Assembly: GCA_023853785.1 (NCBI GenBank)
Contig: JAJIRX010000667.1
Location: 1 to 64,000 of the forward strand
Reading direction: 5' to 3'
DNA length: 64,000 nucleotides
Source of the DNA: Psilocybe azurescens
Taxonomy: Eukaryota; Basidiomycota; Agaricomycetes; Agaricales; Agrocybaceae
Part shown: positions 20,996 through 33,305 of the stretch, piece by piece
How the letters are laid out: each line of letters opens with the position of its first letter
How positions within the stretch are numbered: the stretch's first letter is position 1
Program-made: the position numbers and the translations under genes
Notes under the pieces: model-generated
The model's database searches: none
What the model saw: the letters and a program-made list of their open reading frames with translations, nothing else
What the model was told of the DNA's origin: nothing

Positions 20996-21108
20996 GGCAG
21001 ATGTATAAAAGAAAAAAGAACTATAGTGACCGTTTTGAGAAACTAAGCAAAAGGAACTTGGTTCGCAAAACACTGAATTGGAGCACTTAGAGCCCGGGGC
21101 CCATAACC
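20996..21108 (-). mobile_element. Leader of copia family B (truncated)
   Basis: The short stretch between the two LTRs contains the family B primer-binding word GGGCCCATAACC (21097-21108) followed on minus by leader sequence. It is cut off where the family A LTR begins. No coding sequence is left. Confidence 0.65.
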
Positions 21109-21482
21109 TGTTAAAGCAGGCAAGCTCGGGAACACGTGAGACACTCGGCTACCAAGTTATAGAACTATGGGAGCAGGGACAAGCGAGCTATAAGCGTTTG
21201 AAGTCCTAAGTGAGTAACTGGTTATATTAGACATAAGACCTAACTACTTGCCTGAAGTCCTAAGTGAGTAACTGGGGACTTCAGGCATTGAACTACAAGC
21301 CTTTATATACTATGTGGTACAGATCTAAACCCAAAAGGAAGTTGATAAACATCATATAGATGATAAGAATCAAGATAAAGATCTGGAGCATCAAATAGAT
21401 AAAGATCAATAATGCTGATGTAATCATGATAAAGATCAGATCATGTGATCTGTAGGTGGAAGTATGAAATGCAGTTTTAACA
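21109..21482 (-). mobile_element. Copia family B LTR (374 bp)
   Basis: On minus it begins TGTTAAAACTGCATTTC and ends GCCTGCTTTAACA. It shares the layout and the repeated GAAGTCCTAAGTGAGTAACT block with family A but is otherwise diverged, so it is a sister family. Its primer-binding site follows at once. Confidence 0.8.
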
Positions 21483-22860
21483 CTATTGAACACTACAAGG
21501 CCCGTATTGTCGCCTCAAAGCTGCTCTCAACATCCCGGACGTGACTATCATGAAGTCAATGTGCCCACACCTCGCCCCTGCGACGATACACACCACATTT
21601 GCTATAGCTGCTGCTGAAGACCTGGGAATGCGCTCTGTTGATATATCAGCTGCTTTCACCAATCTCCAATGAGTACATCTATATGAAGCAGCCTGATAGA
21701 TTCCATGAGGGGCGCTCCAAACAGGGTCTGCAGGCTCTGAAAATTGTTGTATGGACTCAAGCAGTCAGCTCGTCAGTGGAACATCAAATTGCATGCTGCA
21801 CTCACCCAAATGGGATTCAAGCGAGTTGAAGCAGACAGATCTGTCTACATCTACTCTGATGGCCATGTTCGCATGTTTGTTCCCATTTACATTGATGATT
21901 TCACCATTGCTTGCAAGGACGGAGCTGCGATTGATAGAGCGGTCAAACAGCTTGCTGAACACTTCAAATGCAGAGATCTTTGTCCAACGGAGTTCCTGCT
22001 TGGTGTAGGCATCACCAGAGATTGCAAATTCGCGCACAATTGCTCTACACCAACGCCGGTTCATTCTAGACATTCTAGAATACTACAACATGACGGATTG
22101 CAGTCCTGTGTTGACTCCTATGATTCCTGGCATGGTTCTCACCAAGGAAATGGGTGCTTCATCACCAGAAGATTTGCAATTCATGCAAAATGTTCCTTAT
22201 CTCAGCTGCATTGGTTCACTTCAATATCTCGCCTCTATGACCTGCAGTGACATTGCACATGTTGTTGCCTATCTGGCATGCTTTAACAGCAATCCTGGTC
22301 CAAAACACTGGGCAGCAGTCAAACATCTATTGCGCTATTTGAAGGGTACGCTTGATCACAAGTTGCACTACTCGGGCAAGCTGGGTCTAGACATGTTCAG
22401 CACCTACTGCGATGCGTCTCATGGCAATTGCAAAGACACTGGACGCTCTACAGGTGGTTATGTGACGATTATGGCTGGTGGTGCAGTTGGCTGGAGCAGC
22501 AAACTGCAAGGAATTGTTGTGCTTTCTACCACTGAAGCAGAGTTTATTGCAGCTGTTGAAGCAGGCAAGGAGATATCATGGATGTGCAACATTCTGTGCG
22601 AATTTGGCTACCACATTGATAAGCCTTCGACTCTTCACATTGACAACCAATCTGCGATCAGCGTCTCCAAGAATCCCGAACACCATGGACGCATGAAGCC
22701 CCTGGACCTGCACTTCTACTGGCTGCACAATGCTGTAAATGACAAGATGATCGACCCTACGTTTGTTCCTACTGATGAGCAAGTTGCAGACATCCTTACG
22801 AAGGCTCTGCCTGCTGCAAAGGTTGAGTTTTGCCAAGAGGAGATGGGGATTTATATTTAG
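21483..22860 (+). pseudogene. Copia reverse transcriptase and RNase H (plus strand)
   Basis: It starts mid-gene at HYKARIVASK (21490), passes EYIYMKQPDRF (21670), MLYGLKQSARQWN and the catalytic YIDDFTIAC (21890), then MTDCSPVLTPMIPGMVL at 22090. It ends with the RNase H part: TYCDASHGNCKDTGRSTGGYV, STTEAEFIAAVEAGKEI and LHIDNQSAISVSKNPEHHGRMKPLDLHFYWLH. The copia LGVGITRD and RNase H ENQSAI-like boxes are clear. Stops and shifts lie around 21530-21740 and 22010-22090. The C-terminal 256 codons are intact. The strand is opposite to the gag at 19450-20540. Confidence 0.9.
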
Positions 22861-22900
22861 AGTATATTTCATTCTTTTTATTTCTGAGACTGTTCAGATC

Positions 22901-22908
22901 ATGGGGGA
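22901..22908 (+). promoter_or_regulatory. Copia polypurine tract
   Basis: The purine run in CATGGGGGA lies immediately before the 3' LTR start TGTTAG at 22909, the position from which plus-strand synthesis is primed. The sister locus has CAGGGGGA at 44718-44725. Confidence 0.7.
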
Positions 22909-23161
22909 TGTTAGAATTGATATTTCAGACTTAGACTGATGGGATCACATGACAGACACCTATGTAGCTGTAGTGCACCACTTGAACTCCTTAGTTACTC
23001 ACTTTGGACTTCAGGCAAGTAGATAGCTTAGTTCAGTCTCAATACACTCAGTTACTCACTTCAGACTTCAGGCCCTTATTGCTACTCTGTCTGATACAGT
23101 GTGACCATGAAACTCGGACCACAGGTGTCTTGCACATTTCCCGAACTCGTCACCTTTAACA
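22909..23161 (+). mobile_element. Copia family A 3' LTR (253 bp)
   Basis: TGTTAGAATTGATATTTCAG ... CACCTTTAACA, matching the LTR at 20744-20995 in inverted orientation. It follows the RNase H stop by about 48 bp and the polypurine tract directly, so it is the true 3' LTR of the plus-strand pol fragment. Confidence 0.87.
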
Positions 23162-23164
23162 CCT

Positions 23165-23389
23165 ATGCCCTTGTTAGTTATCTCCTGCTGGTGTTGCATC
23201 CTCTCCACCCCAGTCCTAAGGCTAGGGTCACTCCTAGTCTATATCCCGAGGTTGTTTTTTGTAGATAGGTTCATTTCTTTGTTTCCTACTTTGCATTGAG
23301 GTTGGCGTTATATCCACACAATAGTTACCCTGTTATGTGTTCAGCACAGTCATTTATCGTAGGTTTCAGCGTTTCCAACAGACTCTTTG
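23165..23389 (+). mobile_element. Plus-strand LINE 3' UTR fragment (L8)
   Basis: GCCCTTGTTAGTTATCTCCTGCTGGTGTTGC through GACTCTT is the reverse complement of the 3' UTR seen at 23630-23880 in L3 and at 35660-35890 in L4. It is a short orphan piece wedged between two copia LTR copies and encodes nothing. Confidence 0.78.
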
Positions 23390-23517
23390 TTAGAATTGAT
23401 TTTTCAGACTCAGATTGATGGGATCACATGACAGACACCTATGTAGCTGTAGTACACTGCTTGAACTCCTGAGTTACTCACTTTGGACTTCAGGCAAGTA
23501 GATAGCATAGTTCAGTC
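23390..23517 (+). mobile_element. Truncated copia family A LTR
   Basis: TGTTAGAATTGATTTTTCAG through AGCATAGTTCAGTC matches the first ~128 bp of the family A LTR. It is cut at 23517, where the A/T-rich 3' tail of LINE L3 begins, so L3 probably inserted into this LTR. The remainder of the LTR is not found on the far side of L3 (29347). Confidence 0.78.
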
Positions 23518-24123
23518 TTTTTATTTATTTTTATTTTATTTTTATATCATCAATTTGTATACCGGTGCGTGAAAGCAGTCCGGTCACTAAGTACAAATGC
23601 CTGACCAGGTAACTACAAAGAAACTGTTCGCCGAAACTACTAAAAGTCCATTGGAAACACTGAAGCCTACAATAAATGACCGTGCTGAACACATAACGGG
23701 GTAGCTACTGTGGGAATATAACGCCAACCTCGATGCAGGATAAGAAACAGAGAAAGAACCTATCTACAAAGAACAACCTCGCAGGATATAGACTAGGAAT
23801 GACCCTAGCCTTAGGAAGCCTGGGGTGGAGCAGATGCAACACCAGCAGGAGATAACTAACAAGGGCGTGGGGAGCCCAAGTCCAGCAGCCAAGACTAGCG
23901 GTACCAGCTCTCCCTGGTTCCCACATACTCGACGCCATTCGTAATGTGGTCCAGGTCCTGGGTGAAGGTAGTGAGTCAAACACCAAAGCGAGTGGCGAAC
24001 AAGCCCCACTGAAATGGCCTACCCCCAGCATAGCCAAACAACCACGAGCCAAGTGGATAATTGGCCCATGCCAATTGAGACCGCCGAACAAAGACCCCCA
24101 CACAATGCCCAACATCAGTTGAG

Positions 24124-27100
24124 TCAGCCGACACAGATGGGAGCCGAGCGGAAGGCAAACACTTTAGGGTTGATCTCCAAAAATGAGTGAAGGTAGCACA
24201 ACGTAATTGGCTGCCTAAGCTTGCAAGCCCTGGGAGGACGGTAGGTCTGTTTACAGGTTAGAATATGCATGCGGGTTTCCCAAGGACACCCACATGGGCA
24301 CGATGTATGACCATCGTTAAGATTGAACCGGGAATAATAAGACCCAATGGGCGACATAATTCAGGATACACCGGCACATGTGTGCGTAGAGCTGGGCAGA
24401 GCTCATGTTTGCAAAATGAACCCAATGGTTGTCTTTGCCCCCAGGCTGAGCAACCGCCCAGTCGACGGTCTTGAGGTGGAGGAAATTCCAACCTCAATAT
24501 TAGGGGTCCTGGAACATGACATTCCAGGAGACACCGTGAGAGAGGGCAGCCTGCATGTGCAGGCTGTCAAATGATGTAGCTGGGTGAGGGCCCAGTGCAA
24601 CTTTGAGTTTGGTTGCGTACTCATGTGCTTTGTAATACAAGTCCCACTGCAAGAGCAAGGGGACGTACACAAAGGTGATTGACTGGCAATCCTTTTGGGT
24701 GAACCATGTCTGAAGAGCCTCACAGACAGCCACTGAGTGGCCCTGTCCAGAGTGGATGGATGGATCAACAGCTCAATGGGCAGTAGCCATTGAGTCCGTG
24801 AATATGAATATGTCCGTGCAATCGTCACGCGAGGTGGCATTGACAATTGCAGAACGAATGGCATAGAGTTCCGCATCAGGCACGGTGACTTTGCCTGCGA
24901 CATGCTGAGCGCACCGGCTCTCAGCTCCACCGCTGAACAGGATGGAGGCTGCAATGGCTTGATACCATCCTAAGAGGGGCTGACTTGCGTCTGTCCCTGC
25001 ATAGTAGGTCCCGATATTCTCCGAGATTTTGTCACTGAGCTTATCGAGGGTGTTTGGTGCGCTGCTTCAATTCCTTGTCAGCGTCACGACAAGAAATCTT
25101 GCAGTCATTGAACAGGACCTGGTCTGCAAAGCGGTCCATAAGTCAGACACCTGGTCTAGAGAACGGGTTCATTGGGAGTAGAGTCTCCATCAGAGCAAGA
25201 ACATTAGTGTTGGCCTCAAAAGAGTCTCACTAGTGCGGAATATCTCAGGTTCAGACATAGTCTGGATTGAGAGGGAAGGGTGTGGCGCAATAGTGCCGCA
25301 GTTGAAGCAAGAGAGAAAGGCTCTCACAGGATGGGTTGGGGTCAGGGTGGCAAACCAATAATCAGCTTGCTCAGATAGACGGTGAAAAAGGAGATTGATA
25401 GGGGGGAGGCCCGCAAGGGCCTCCACTCCACCAGTCAGGGAAGTGCGAACGCACCAGTGATCTACAATGCAGCGAACGCTGCATTGTAGAGAGGTGGTGA
25501 AGGGCACCTTTGCAGTGGGCAGCTGCAAAGTACCATAGACGAAAGCCATACTTAACTATAGAAAGTATGCAGGTGCAATAGAGAACGCGCTTCTGAACAG
25601 GGCGCAGACCTCGAGTGGAGCTGCCAAGCATCTTCATCATCTTGACTGTGGACAAAGCCTTGGTAGAGTAATATCAGACATGCTCAGTAAAAGTGAGCTT
25701 GTGATCAAGTAGAAAACCAAGTACTGCCAGTACAGCTTGGGTTTGAGAGGGTAAGATAGAGAGCAGATAGGACCAGGGACAGGGCGGAGCCCTGTCCCAC
25801 TCCTACATCTGCCTGATGAAGGTCTGAAATGAACTCACCCCACATATATTGCATAGAGCAACCGACCAGGTAGTGGGAGAAGAATTTAACAACATTGTCG
25901 CTAAACCCTATCTTCTGGAGGATAGACATGAGGATCTTGTGGTTGAGTGACGGGAAGAACTGAGGGACATCAAAGACAATGACATTAGTCTTGACTCCCT
26001 TGGCCCACCCAGCACGCACCATGTGTGTCATGATAAGGCCGGCATCTTTGGTGGATCGCTGGTGGATCCCTCCAATCTGATTTGGGTGGAAGACGTCTGA
26101 AGAAACACTGTCAAACTGAATGTGATTGGAAAGCATTTTCTCAATCAGTTTACCAACAGTGTTCAGGGAGCACAATGGGCCTGAATGCCTTTGGAGCAGA
26201 GTAGGACGGCTTGTTCAGTTTCGGAATGATAACCGACATGGACCCCTTGAAGTGCTTAGGCCAGTGCCCCACCCTAAGGCAGGCATTGGTGAGCGAAAGT
26301 AGGATGGTGAAGACGTGGGTGGGCCCACGCATCAGCATCTTAAGATGAGACCACTTTATGTGGTCCGGCCCAGGGGCTGACACGTTGGAGCAAGAGGCCA
26401 AAGCTTCCCGCACCTCAAGTGCAGAGAAGGGACCCATCCCCAAACAGGCATGTCGGGATGGAATCGAGAATGTCGATGTCGAACGGGCAGTCCGACGCCC
26501 GAGTTATAGGTGTTGTGGAGTGCATCCCACAACTGAGGAAGAGCGTGGCAAGGCTGCCCCTGATATTGAATAGCCTTGCACGGTGGTAGCTTGCGCTGTT
26601 GGACCCAAGACATGAGGTCCCAAGTGCACTTGTTGGTAATGGATATTTCTGTGATTCTAGAATCAAAGAAAACCTGTTTGGCGTTTTTAACCACCTTGCG
26701 ATAGAGCTTCCAGTCTTCCAGGAGACCATGTTCCCGGTAGGCCTGCAGCGTAATTGAGCACTCATCTGTCCACCACGGCTTAGAGTGCCTCGTAATAGTG
26801 ACCTCTCTGGAGCAAGTTTCTCATGCTGCAGAGAACGAATCAGCAATAGCTTACGCCACTGCATCAATCTGGTCAGGTGTGTCAAGAGGATCATGCTCAT
26901 CCACTTTCATGGCGAACTCTCCTTCGATGACTCTGACAAAGCAGACTTGCTCCTCTTTGTCGGACTTAAGAGCTCTGTGGGGCATAGCCCCAGAATCAGC
27001 AGAGATGGATAATATGGTGGCGAGAGGGATGTGATCCAACTCACCCATGGTGTTGTGCACCCGGGTGACCTGCGCCATCAGGGTCTGGTCCAGTTGTACA

Positions 27101-27680
27101 AATACCAAGTCAATCACTGTGGAGCAAAAGCCTTGGATGCAAGGGTAGAAGGTTGGCCCTGGGTTCATAAAAGGAGCCCGTTGCAAGCCTAATTCTGACG
27201 CCGAGTTGAGGAGTTGAGTGGCAACTCCTGGATGGCCACAATGGCCTCCATCCCATTCCTGGGAGTGGATGTTGAAGTCACCCCCATATAGATGAAGGGT
27301 GGGAGTGAGGCCGCCTCCTCCTTGTGGAGGAGGGCAGCCGTATGGGTCTCGTCAGAATAGACATTCATCAGATTGTAGCACTGTCCATTGGCGAACAGGC
27401 TGAGGATCAGGATGTCGCAATGATCAATAAGATCGTGACGCATGGATGGACAAAACTCTTTCAAGCGGTTAGACACATAGGCCATAACCCTTGGGGCGAG
27501 AATCGGGTTCAGGAATACGCACCATAGGCAACCAAGAAGGATGCAATGGGGCGCCGATAACATCATCGCCTGACTTACAAGAAGTGGACAGTGCTGTGCG
27601 TACAAACCTCCAGGGAGGTTCTTGGATAAAAACAATATTGTATGCTAATACAAAATGTTCGAGTATAGTTTCTACGCTTA
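24124..27680 (-). pseudogene. L3 ORF2 (deleted in the RT palm)
   Basis: Minus-strand pieces: the endonuclease (NLMNVYSDETHTA near 27370; HNTMGELDHIPLATILS near 27030, the SDH box altered to LDH), the RT fingers (PGPDHIKWSHLKMLMRGP, 26380), RPIVL near 26180, TNVIVFDVPQFFPSLNH (25970) and VGVGQGSALSLVLSALYLTL (25770). It then jumps to the LSNPSCTGSTW block, so the YVDD box and following ~250 bp are gone. RNase H and CCHC follow. It cannot make an active enzyme. Confidence 0.85.
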
Positions 27681-27741
27681 GGCTGGACTTTGCGCGAATT
27701 GAAACTCAAAATTCTAACCGGAAGGTCCTGGACGGTTTGAC

Positions 27742-29214
27742 TCATCCTAATGACCAGTGGTTAGGGAGGATCGGTGCGCGATAGAATTCGCTTGTATCTG
27801 AGGCCTTGAGTGCTGAGGCAACCTTGTCCTGTTCGGTGAAATGGTCCAGTTCATAATGAGTACCTTGGAACCGAGGAACATCAACAATTTGTAAAAATGA
27901 TTTGCACGTGGGCATGCCAACCCACAGCGTAAACTTGTAGTGGGCCTTGAAATGAGTAGTGATCGCTCCACGGAGGATATCCGTGTTGCGCTCGCTGGGA
28001 ACTTTGTCGGTGGGTACAGAGTACCCATTATACGCGAGTTGAACACCAAGGACCTTAACATGGAGGCCCTGGCAGGAGAGGACGTCCGAAGACAGGTCCT
28101 TGAACAAAGTGGTGAGATTAGCGTCTTTCGCATGATCTCCCACATTGACAAGCAACTGGCACCTAGAGGGGCCATGTGCAGTGTAATCTGGGATCTTCCT
28201 ACCCTTGCGGGAGGGAGGCCTAGATGGAGGAGCAGCTGGCAAAGCTGGCTGCTTGATGGGGGCGGCCTTCGCGAAGCGGTGTCTGCGTAGGAACGAGGAG
28301 CTGGGGCGTGCAGGGCGTGAGGAGGAAGGAGGCACCGGCGGGGGCCTCTGATTAGGCACCACTGGCTTCTTGGCCAGCAGGCGGGGTTGAGGAGGGGCAG
28401 GGGTAGAGGCAGGCTTATCAGCCTGACCTTTCCCATTGTCCTGTTGTGCTTGGATGGGAGGCCTGGCCGGCGCATTCCCTCGCGAGAGAAATGGGCAGGC
28501 TCAGCCGGGGTCATTACAATGTCTTCATCGCCAGCACCGCCATGGTCAGACCAAGCAGGGGGGGAGGAGATGTGGAGAGGGTCTGGGGAAGTAGGACCGA
28601 TGGCCAATGGCCTTCAAATAGTGTCGTCTTCTGCAGTGAATAACTCTGCAACTGCACGGATTGGGAGGATGTTATTGGGAGTAGGAGTAGTACCCAAGTC
28701 CCCATTGAAGGTCTTGCGGGTGAAGTCCACCAACACTTGAGCCAGGGATGCCCCCATGGGGGATGAATGAAGGTCAATGTTAGATGAATTGACATACCCA
28801 ACGATTGTCCTGAGTGCTCCCACTATCCTATGGCTGTCTTCTACCACATCGGGATCGCTGTAACTGAGTGATAGGTATGCGGGAAGTCTTCCATATCTTT
28901 GTCCTCAGACCTCACTGGCGAAGGAGCTCGGAGGGCTGGGTGGTGTTGTCCCTGGCAGTAACCATGGGAATGCAATGATGAGACGACTGCCTCAAAGACG
29001 TGGCAGAGCGACTGGGTTGGGCGGTGCGTGCCCCACGTGAAGCGGGGACTGGGCCTTGACTATAGGTATCTTGAACAGCAGGAGCGCCCGCTGTAGAGAC
29101 CAGGGATGCAGTCAACGAAGGTTGAGCTGCGGATGGTTTAGCTCTGGAGGCCAACGTCTGAAAAGGGGACGGTGGCCGTGTGGGTTGCTGTTTAGGCAGC
29201 ATAACTTTGGACAC
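27742..29214 (-). pseudogene. L3 ORF1 (C-terminal knuckles deleted)
   Basis: It begins MLPKQQPTRPPSPFQTLASR at 29202, has the proline-rich middle (28600-28250) and VLGVQLAYNGYSVPTDKVPSE (28060), then FQGTHYELDHFTEQDKVASALKAS at 27850. It then runs straight into the ORF1/ORF2 junction with no CCHC knuckles. The RNA-binding part is therefore lost, apparently by a simple deletion near 27800. Confidence 0.83.
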
Positions 29215-29346
29215 CCAAAGCTAATACTGCCAATGGTGGTGCTGCTGGGTGTTGTTACCCAAGTGAATCTTCGTTGAGAACATTGTTGACGATGAGCAAG
29301 TTTTTCTCACAGTGGCTACGTGGCAGTACCACAACAAGAAAGGATG

Positions 29347-30763
29347 AGTGTGTCCTCTATCGTGCCTGCGTACTTCCTATAGTTACGTATGGCTTTCGTC
29401 TATGGTACTTTGCAGCTGCCCACTGCAAAGGTGCCCTTCATCACCTCTCTACAATGCAGCACTCTGCTGCATTGTGGATCACTGGTGCGTTCCGCACTTC
29501 CACGACTGGTGGAGTGGAGGCCCTTGCAGGCCTCCCCCCTATCAATCTCCTTCTTCACCGTCTATCTGAGCGAGCCAATTTTCGGTTTGCCACCCTGACC
29601 CAGGCCCATCCTGTGAGAGCCTTCCTCTCTTGCTTCAACTGCGGCACTATCGCGCCACATTCTTCCCTCTCAATCCAGAATATGTCTGAACCTGAGATAT
29701 TCCGCACTAGTGGGACTCTTTTCAAGGCCGACACTAATGTTCTCGCTCTGACAGAGACTCTACTCCCGATGAACCCATTCTCTAGACCAGGTGTCCGACT
29801 TATGGACCACTTTGCGGACCAGATCCTCTTCAATGACTGCAAGATTTCTCATGGCAACGCCGACAAGGAATTGAAGCAGTGCACCAAACACCTCGATAAG
29901 CTCCGTGACAAAATCTTGGAGAACATCGGGACCTACTATGCAAGGACAGATGCAAGTCGGCCCCTCTCAGGATGGTATCTAGCCATTGCGGCTTCCATCC
30001 TGTTCAGCAGCGGAGCTGAGCACTGGCGCGCTCGCATGTTGCAGGCAAAGTCACTGCACCTGATGCAGAACTCTATGCCATTCGCTCTGCAATCGTCAAT
30101 GCGACCTCGCATGACGACTGCACAGACATTTTCATATTCATGGACTCAATGGCTTCTGCCCGTTGAGCTGTTGATCCATCCATCCACTCCAGACAGGGCC
30201 ACTCTGTGGCTGTCTGTGAGGCTCTTCAGACATAGTTCACACGAAAGGATGGCCAGTCAATCACCTTTGTGTATGTCCCCTGCGCTTGCAGTGGGACTTG
30301 CATTACAAAGCACATGAGTATGCAACTGAACTCAAAGTCGCACTGGGCCTACGCCCAGCTACATCATTTGACAGCCTACGCATGCAGGCTGCCCTCTTTC
30401 ACGGGCGCTTCCTGGAATGTCATGTTCCAGGACCCAAATATTGAGGCCAGAATGTTCTCCACCTCAAGACCGTCAACAAGGCGGTTGCTCAGCCTGGGGG
30501 CAAAGACAACCCTTGGGTTCATTTTGTGAATATGAGCTCTCCCCAGCTCTATGCACACATGTGTAGGTGTATTCTGAATCATGCGCCCATCGGGTCTTAT
30601 TCCGGTTCAATCTTAACGATGGTCATACATTGTGCACTTGTGGGTGTCCTTGGGAAACCCGCATGCACATTCTAACCTGTAAAGGGACTTATCGTCCTCC
30701 CAAGGCTTGCGAGCTTAGGCAGCTGACTACATTGTGCTACCTTCACTCATTCTTGGAGATGAA
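29347..30763 (+). pseudogene. Plus-strand LINE L6: RT C-terminus, RNase H, CCHC
   Basis: The plus-strand frame at 29347-30317 reads VLYRACVLPIVTYGFRLWYF, GTIAPHSSLSIQNMSEPEIFRTSGTLF and DKLRDKILENIGTYYARTDASRPLSG, then RNase H in a shifted frame (ILFSSGAEHWRARMLQ...). At 30567-30763 the C-terminal knuckle HTLCTCGCPWETRMHILTC follows. It starts inside RT, so it is 5'-truncated (or cut by L3). The KDZ element at 30764 interrupts it, and its 3' UTR resumes at 33765. Confidence 0.87.
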
Positions 30764-31135
30764 GTGTACTTTACCTCCACCCATATACTCCATGTGGAGT
30801 CCACCAACTCCATACAGAAGTGCATCGGCAAAACGGGCGCAGACCATACATTGCAATACAAAGTCCTTGTAAGGTAGCTAAGGCCACTAATGCCCAAAAG
30901 GCAATGAATAGTCAAACCTGAAGACTACATTTCGGTAAGGACCAGTCATGATTTACTTTTTATAAAACCTTGGTTACCTTGTAAGGTGGTCTAAAAAATT
31001 AGTTAACCTTGCATGAATGTCCTGCTATGCCGGAATAAAAAAATTAATTGTAGGTAATTCCATTTGTTTACCTGGTAAAGAGAATGCCTATATACATATT
31101 TTACCCTACTCTACACTGTAGTATTTAATGCATGC

Positions 31136-31207
31136 TACTTGCTGGAATTGAACTGTCACCTTCATGGAGCCCAACCAATGGCATTCTAACTACTACACCA
31201 AATCGTC
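31136..31207 (-). other. tRNA-like sequence (pol III A/B boxes), weak
   Basis: On minus, TGGTGTAGTAGTTAG (31200-31186) resembles the A box and AGTTCAATTCC (31154-31144) matches the B box consensus, 31 bp apart. Between them lies an anticodon-arm-like TTGG-loop-CCA stretch. The acceptor stem pairs poorly and there is no poly-T terminator, so it is not a functional tRNA gene. It may be a tRNA-derived promoter fossil inside the KDZ element. Confidence 0.45.
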
Positions 31208-31659
31208 ATTATTAAATGCACAACGTAATTGAATATGTACCGATCTGGAAAGCTCACACTTAGTAAAATTTCCTTGTTCGGCATCCTTGCATGGATATTC
31301 AATTGTATGCAAATGTTTCCGAGCCTCATAAATACATAGGCAATTCTTTAATAAATATGATTGAAGGCCAAAACTTTGCAAGGCATTAAATTGATGCCAA
31401 AAATATTTGTTTTATTACAAGATCATTAGAAAATTATACAAGAAATTACCATCAACTATCATGGGCCAGTAATTGTTAGGACAGTATCAAAAGTTAACCA
31501 ATGTTTACTAAGACATTTAAAGATGATCGAAAGTTTGGTTAAGTATTCAAAGATTTCGCAAGGATTCCGGAAACTATATATGGCAATATATTAATTGCAA
31601 AAGATTTCCTGATTATCTAAGATCCATAATGCAAAGTATTGTTTTGTCGCTTTTGCCGA

Positions 31660-31880
31660 TGTGGTGGACTCCACATGGACTCCATCTGGAACATATCCAA
31701 GTGTTCAGAAAGTTATCTTTGATAGGTGGAGTTCAGGTGGACTCCAGATGGACTCCAGATGGACTTCAAGCAATTCCACTTGAATCCAACTGGAGGCCAG
31801 GTGGAGGCCAGGTGGAGGCCAGGTGGAGTCCAGGTGGAGTCCAGGTGGAGTTCAATTAGAATCCACCTGGACTCCATACC
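31660..31880. repeat. Internal array of GGTGGAGTCCA words
   Basis: Successive GGACTCCAGATGGACTCCAG and GGAGGCCAGGTGGAGGCCAG units, 11-14 bp apart, repeat about 15 times. They are the subterminal word of this KDZ element displaced about 0.9 kb inside it. The ORF reading through it is a repeat artefact. Confidence 0.75.
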
Positions 31881-32284
31881 TGGGTAACAATATTCCAGCT
31901 TAGGCCATCAGAGAGCAGACTTATTGAATTTCACAAAGTCCAGCTATAGCCAGATTTTAATTGGAATGTATTTTCTTAGAGTAAATTCATGTAAGAATGT
32001 ATATATAATATATTAAAAACTATATACTACATTATTATCTACATTATTATCTACTAGCGAAGTTCATCACCACTGAAACATAAAAAGAAATATATAAAAA
32101 TATATAAAACAAAAGAAATAAAAGAAAAACATACAAAACAGACAAAAAAAGGAGGCGAGAGGGTACATAGTTGGTTCAAATGAATATAGGAGCACATGAA
32201 CATGAAAAAAAAAAAGAGAAAACGAGAAAAAAAAAAAAGAAAAAAAGAAGAAAAAGGGGGGCGAGAGGATGGCCATGTCGCTCG

Positions 32285-32830
32285 TAGCCCGCCTGCATCG
32301 CATTGTCGTCGTTGTGGTGGCCGTCGTACATGCTGTGGTGGCCTTCGTACACGTCGTGGTGGCTGTCGTACGCGTCGTGGTGGCCGTCGATGCGTGTCCG
32401 GGCGTGTCCGTACGTTGTGCTGTCGTGTCCGCTCGCGTCTGTCATACGCGTTGTCGTGTCGTTGTGGCTGTCGTACACGTCGTTGTCGTTGTCGTACACG
32501 TCGCTGTCGTGGCTGTCGTGCGACGTGTTGTCGTTGTCGTTGTCATGGCTGTCGTACGCCGTTGTCGCCGTCGTACACACGTCGTTGTCGTGGCCGTCGA
32601 CGCCGTTGTCGCCGTTGTCGTGGCTGTCGTATGCGTCGTGGTCGTTGTCGTGGCCGTCGTGGGCGTGGTCGTGGTCGTCGTGGCTGTCGTCGTCGTTGTC
32701 GCGGCCGTTGTACGCTGTCGTCGTCATGGTCTGCGACGTGTTGGTGTCGTCGTCTGTACGCGTCCTGCGTGCCGTCGTACCCATCGTTGTACTGCACGTA
32801 CCCGTCGTTGTCGTTGTCGTCGGCCTACAC
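32285..32830. repeat. GTCGT/GTCGTGGCC short tandem repeat block
   Basis: A 545-bp CpG-dense stretch is built from GTCGTGGTGGCCGTCGTAC, GTCGTTGTCGTGGCTGTCGT and similar 6-21 bp units. All frames on both strands are open (poly Val-Val-Ala, Arg-Cys-Arg, His-Asp-Asn), so no coding claim is justified. The surrounding 31900-32270 and 33190-33300 are AT-rich with nothing recognisable. Confidence 0.85.
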
Positions 32831-33305
32831 GAAAAAAGAGGGGGGGGGGAGCGGTTAATGGCGGCGGCATGCAGAACTCGCGACTTACCTGGGGTCGCGA
32901 CCTCGTTCCTCGTTCGCATCGCTGTCGCCTCGTTCCCCCCTCGTTCCACATTCGCTTCGCCTCGTTTCCTCGTTCTCCACCCGCCCTCGTTCCGTCTCGT
33001 TCCGTACTCACCTCCCTTCGTTCGGCGGGTGTCCGTTTGTTCTTCGTCGGTCTCGGTTCGTTGCGATGCGATGCGTGTCGGGTCGGGTTGGCATGGGCCT
33101 GGCTCCGACCGACGACGTGGGGGGCACGCACGGCAGCGGCAGCGGGGTGGTGGTGGTCGGAGGAAGAGGTGGGGTGGTGGAAATAATAAACGGACCGACG
33201 TGGCATCAATAAGTCACATACGTGACGTTATTTGTCACTTGCCGAGAAATGCCGAGTAAATAGCCGTATTGGTATGTAGGCCATCAAAATTTTATAAATT
33301 ACAAA

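Larger units (their letters stand above)
23518..29346 (-). mobile_element. LINE copy L3, full-length ends with internal deletions (5.8 kb)
   Basis: It has both termini: a TAAAA-type 3' tail (23518-23545, reading TTTTTATTTATTTTTATTTT on plus) and the 5' end word at 29346. 3' UTR 23545-24120, CCHC 24357-24124, RNase H 24954-24403, RT 25655-25190 and 26694-25705, endonuclease 27720-26851, ORF1 29202-27742. Relative to L2 it lacks part of the RT palm near 25750 and about 0.5 kb of knuckle-coding ORF1 near 27790. The flank at 29347 is a plus-strand LINE. Confidence 0.88.

Noticed and set aside
32196..33259. Long overlapping ORFs on both strands (up to 318 codons) rich in Val, Arg-Cys or His-Asp
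   Set aside because: They arise from the GTCGT short repeat, which is open in all frames; the proteins are pure low complexity with no domain, and the region lies inside a non-autonomous transposon.
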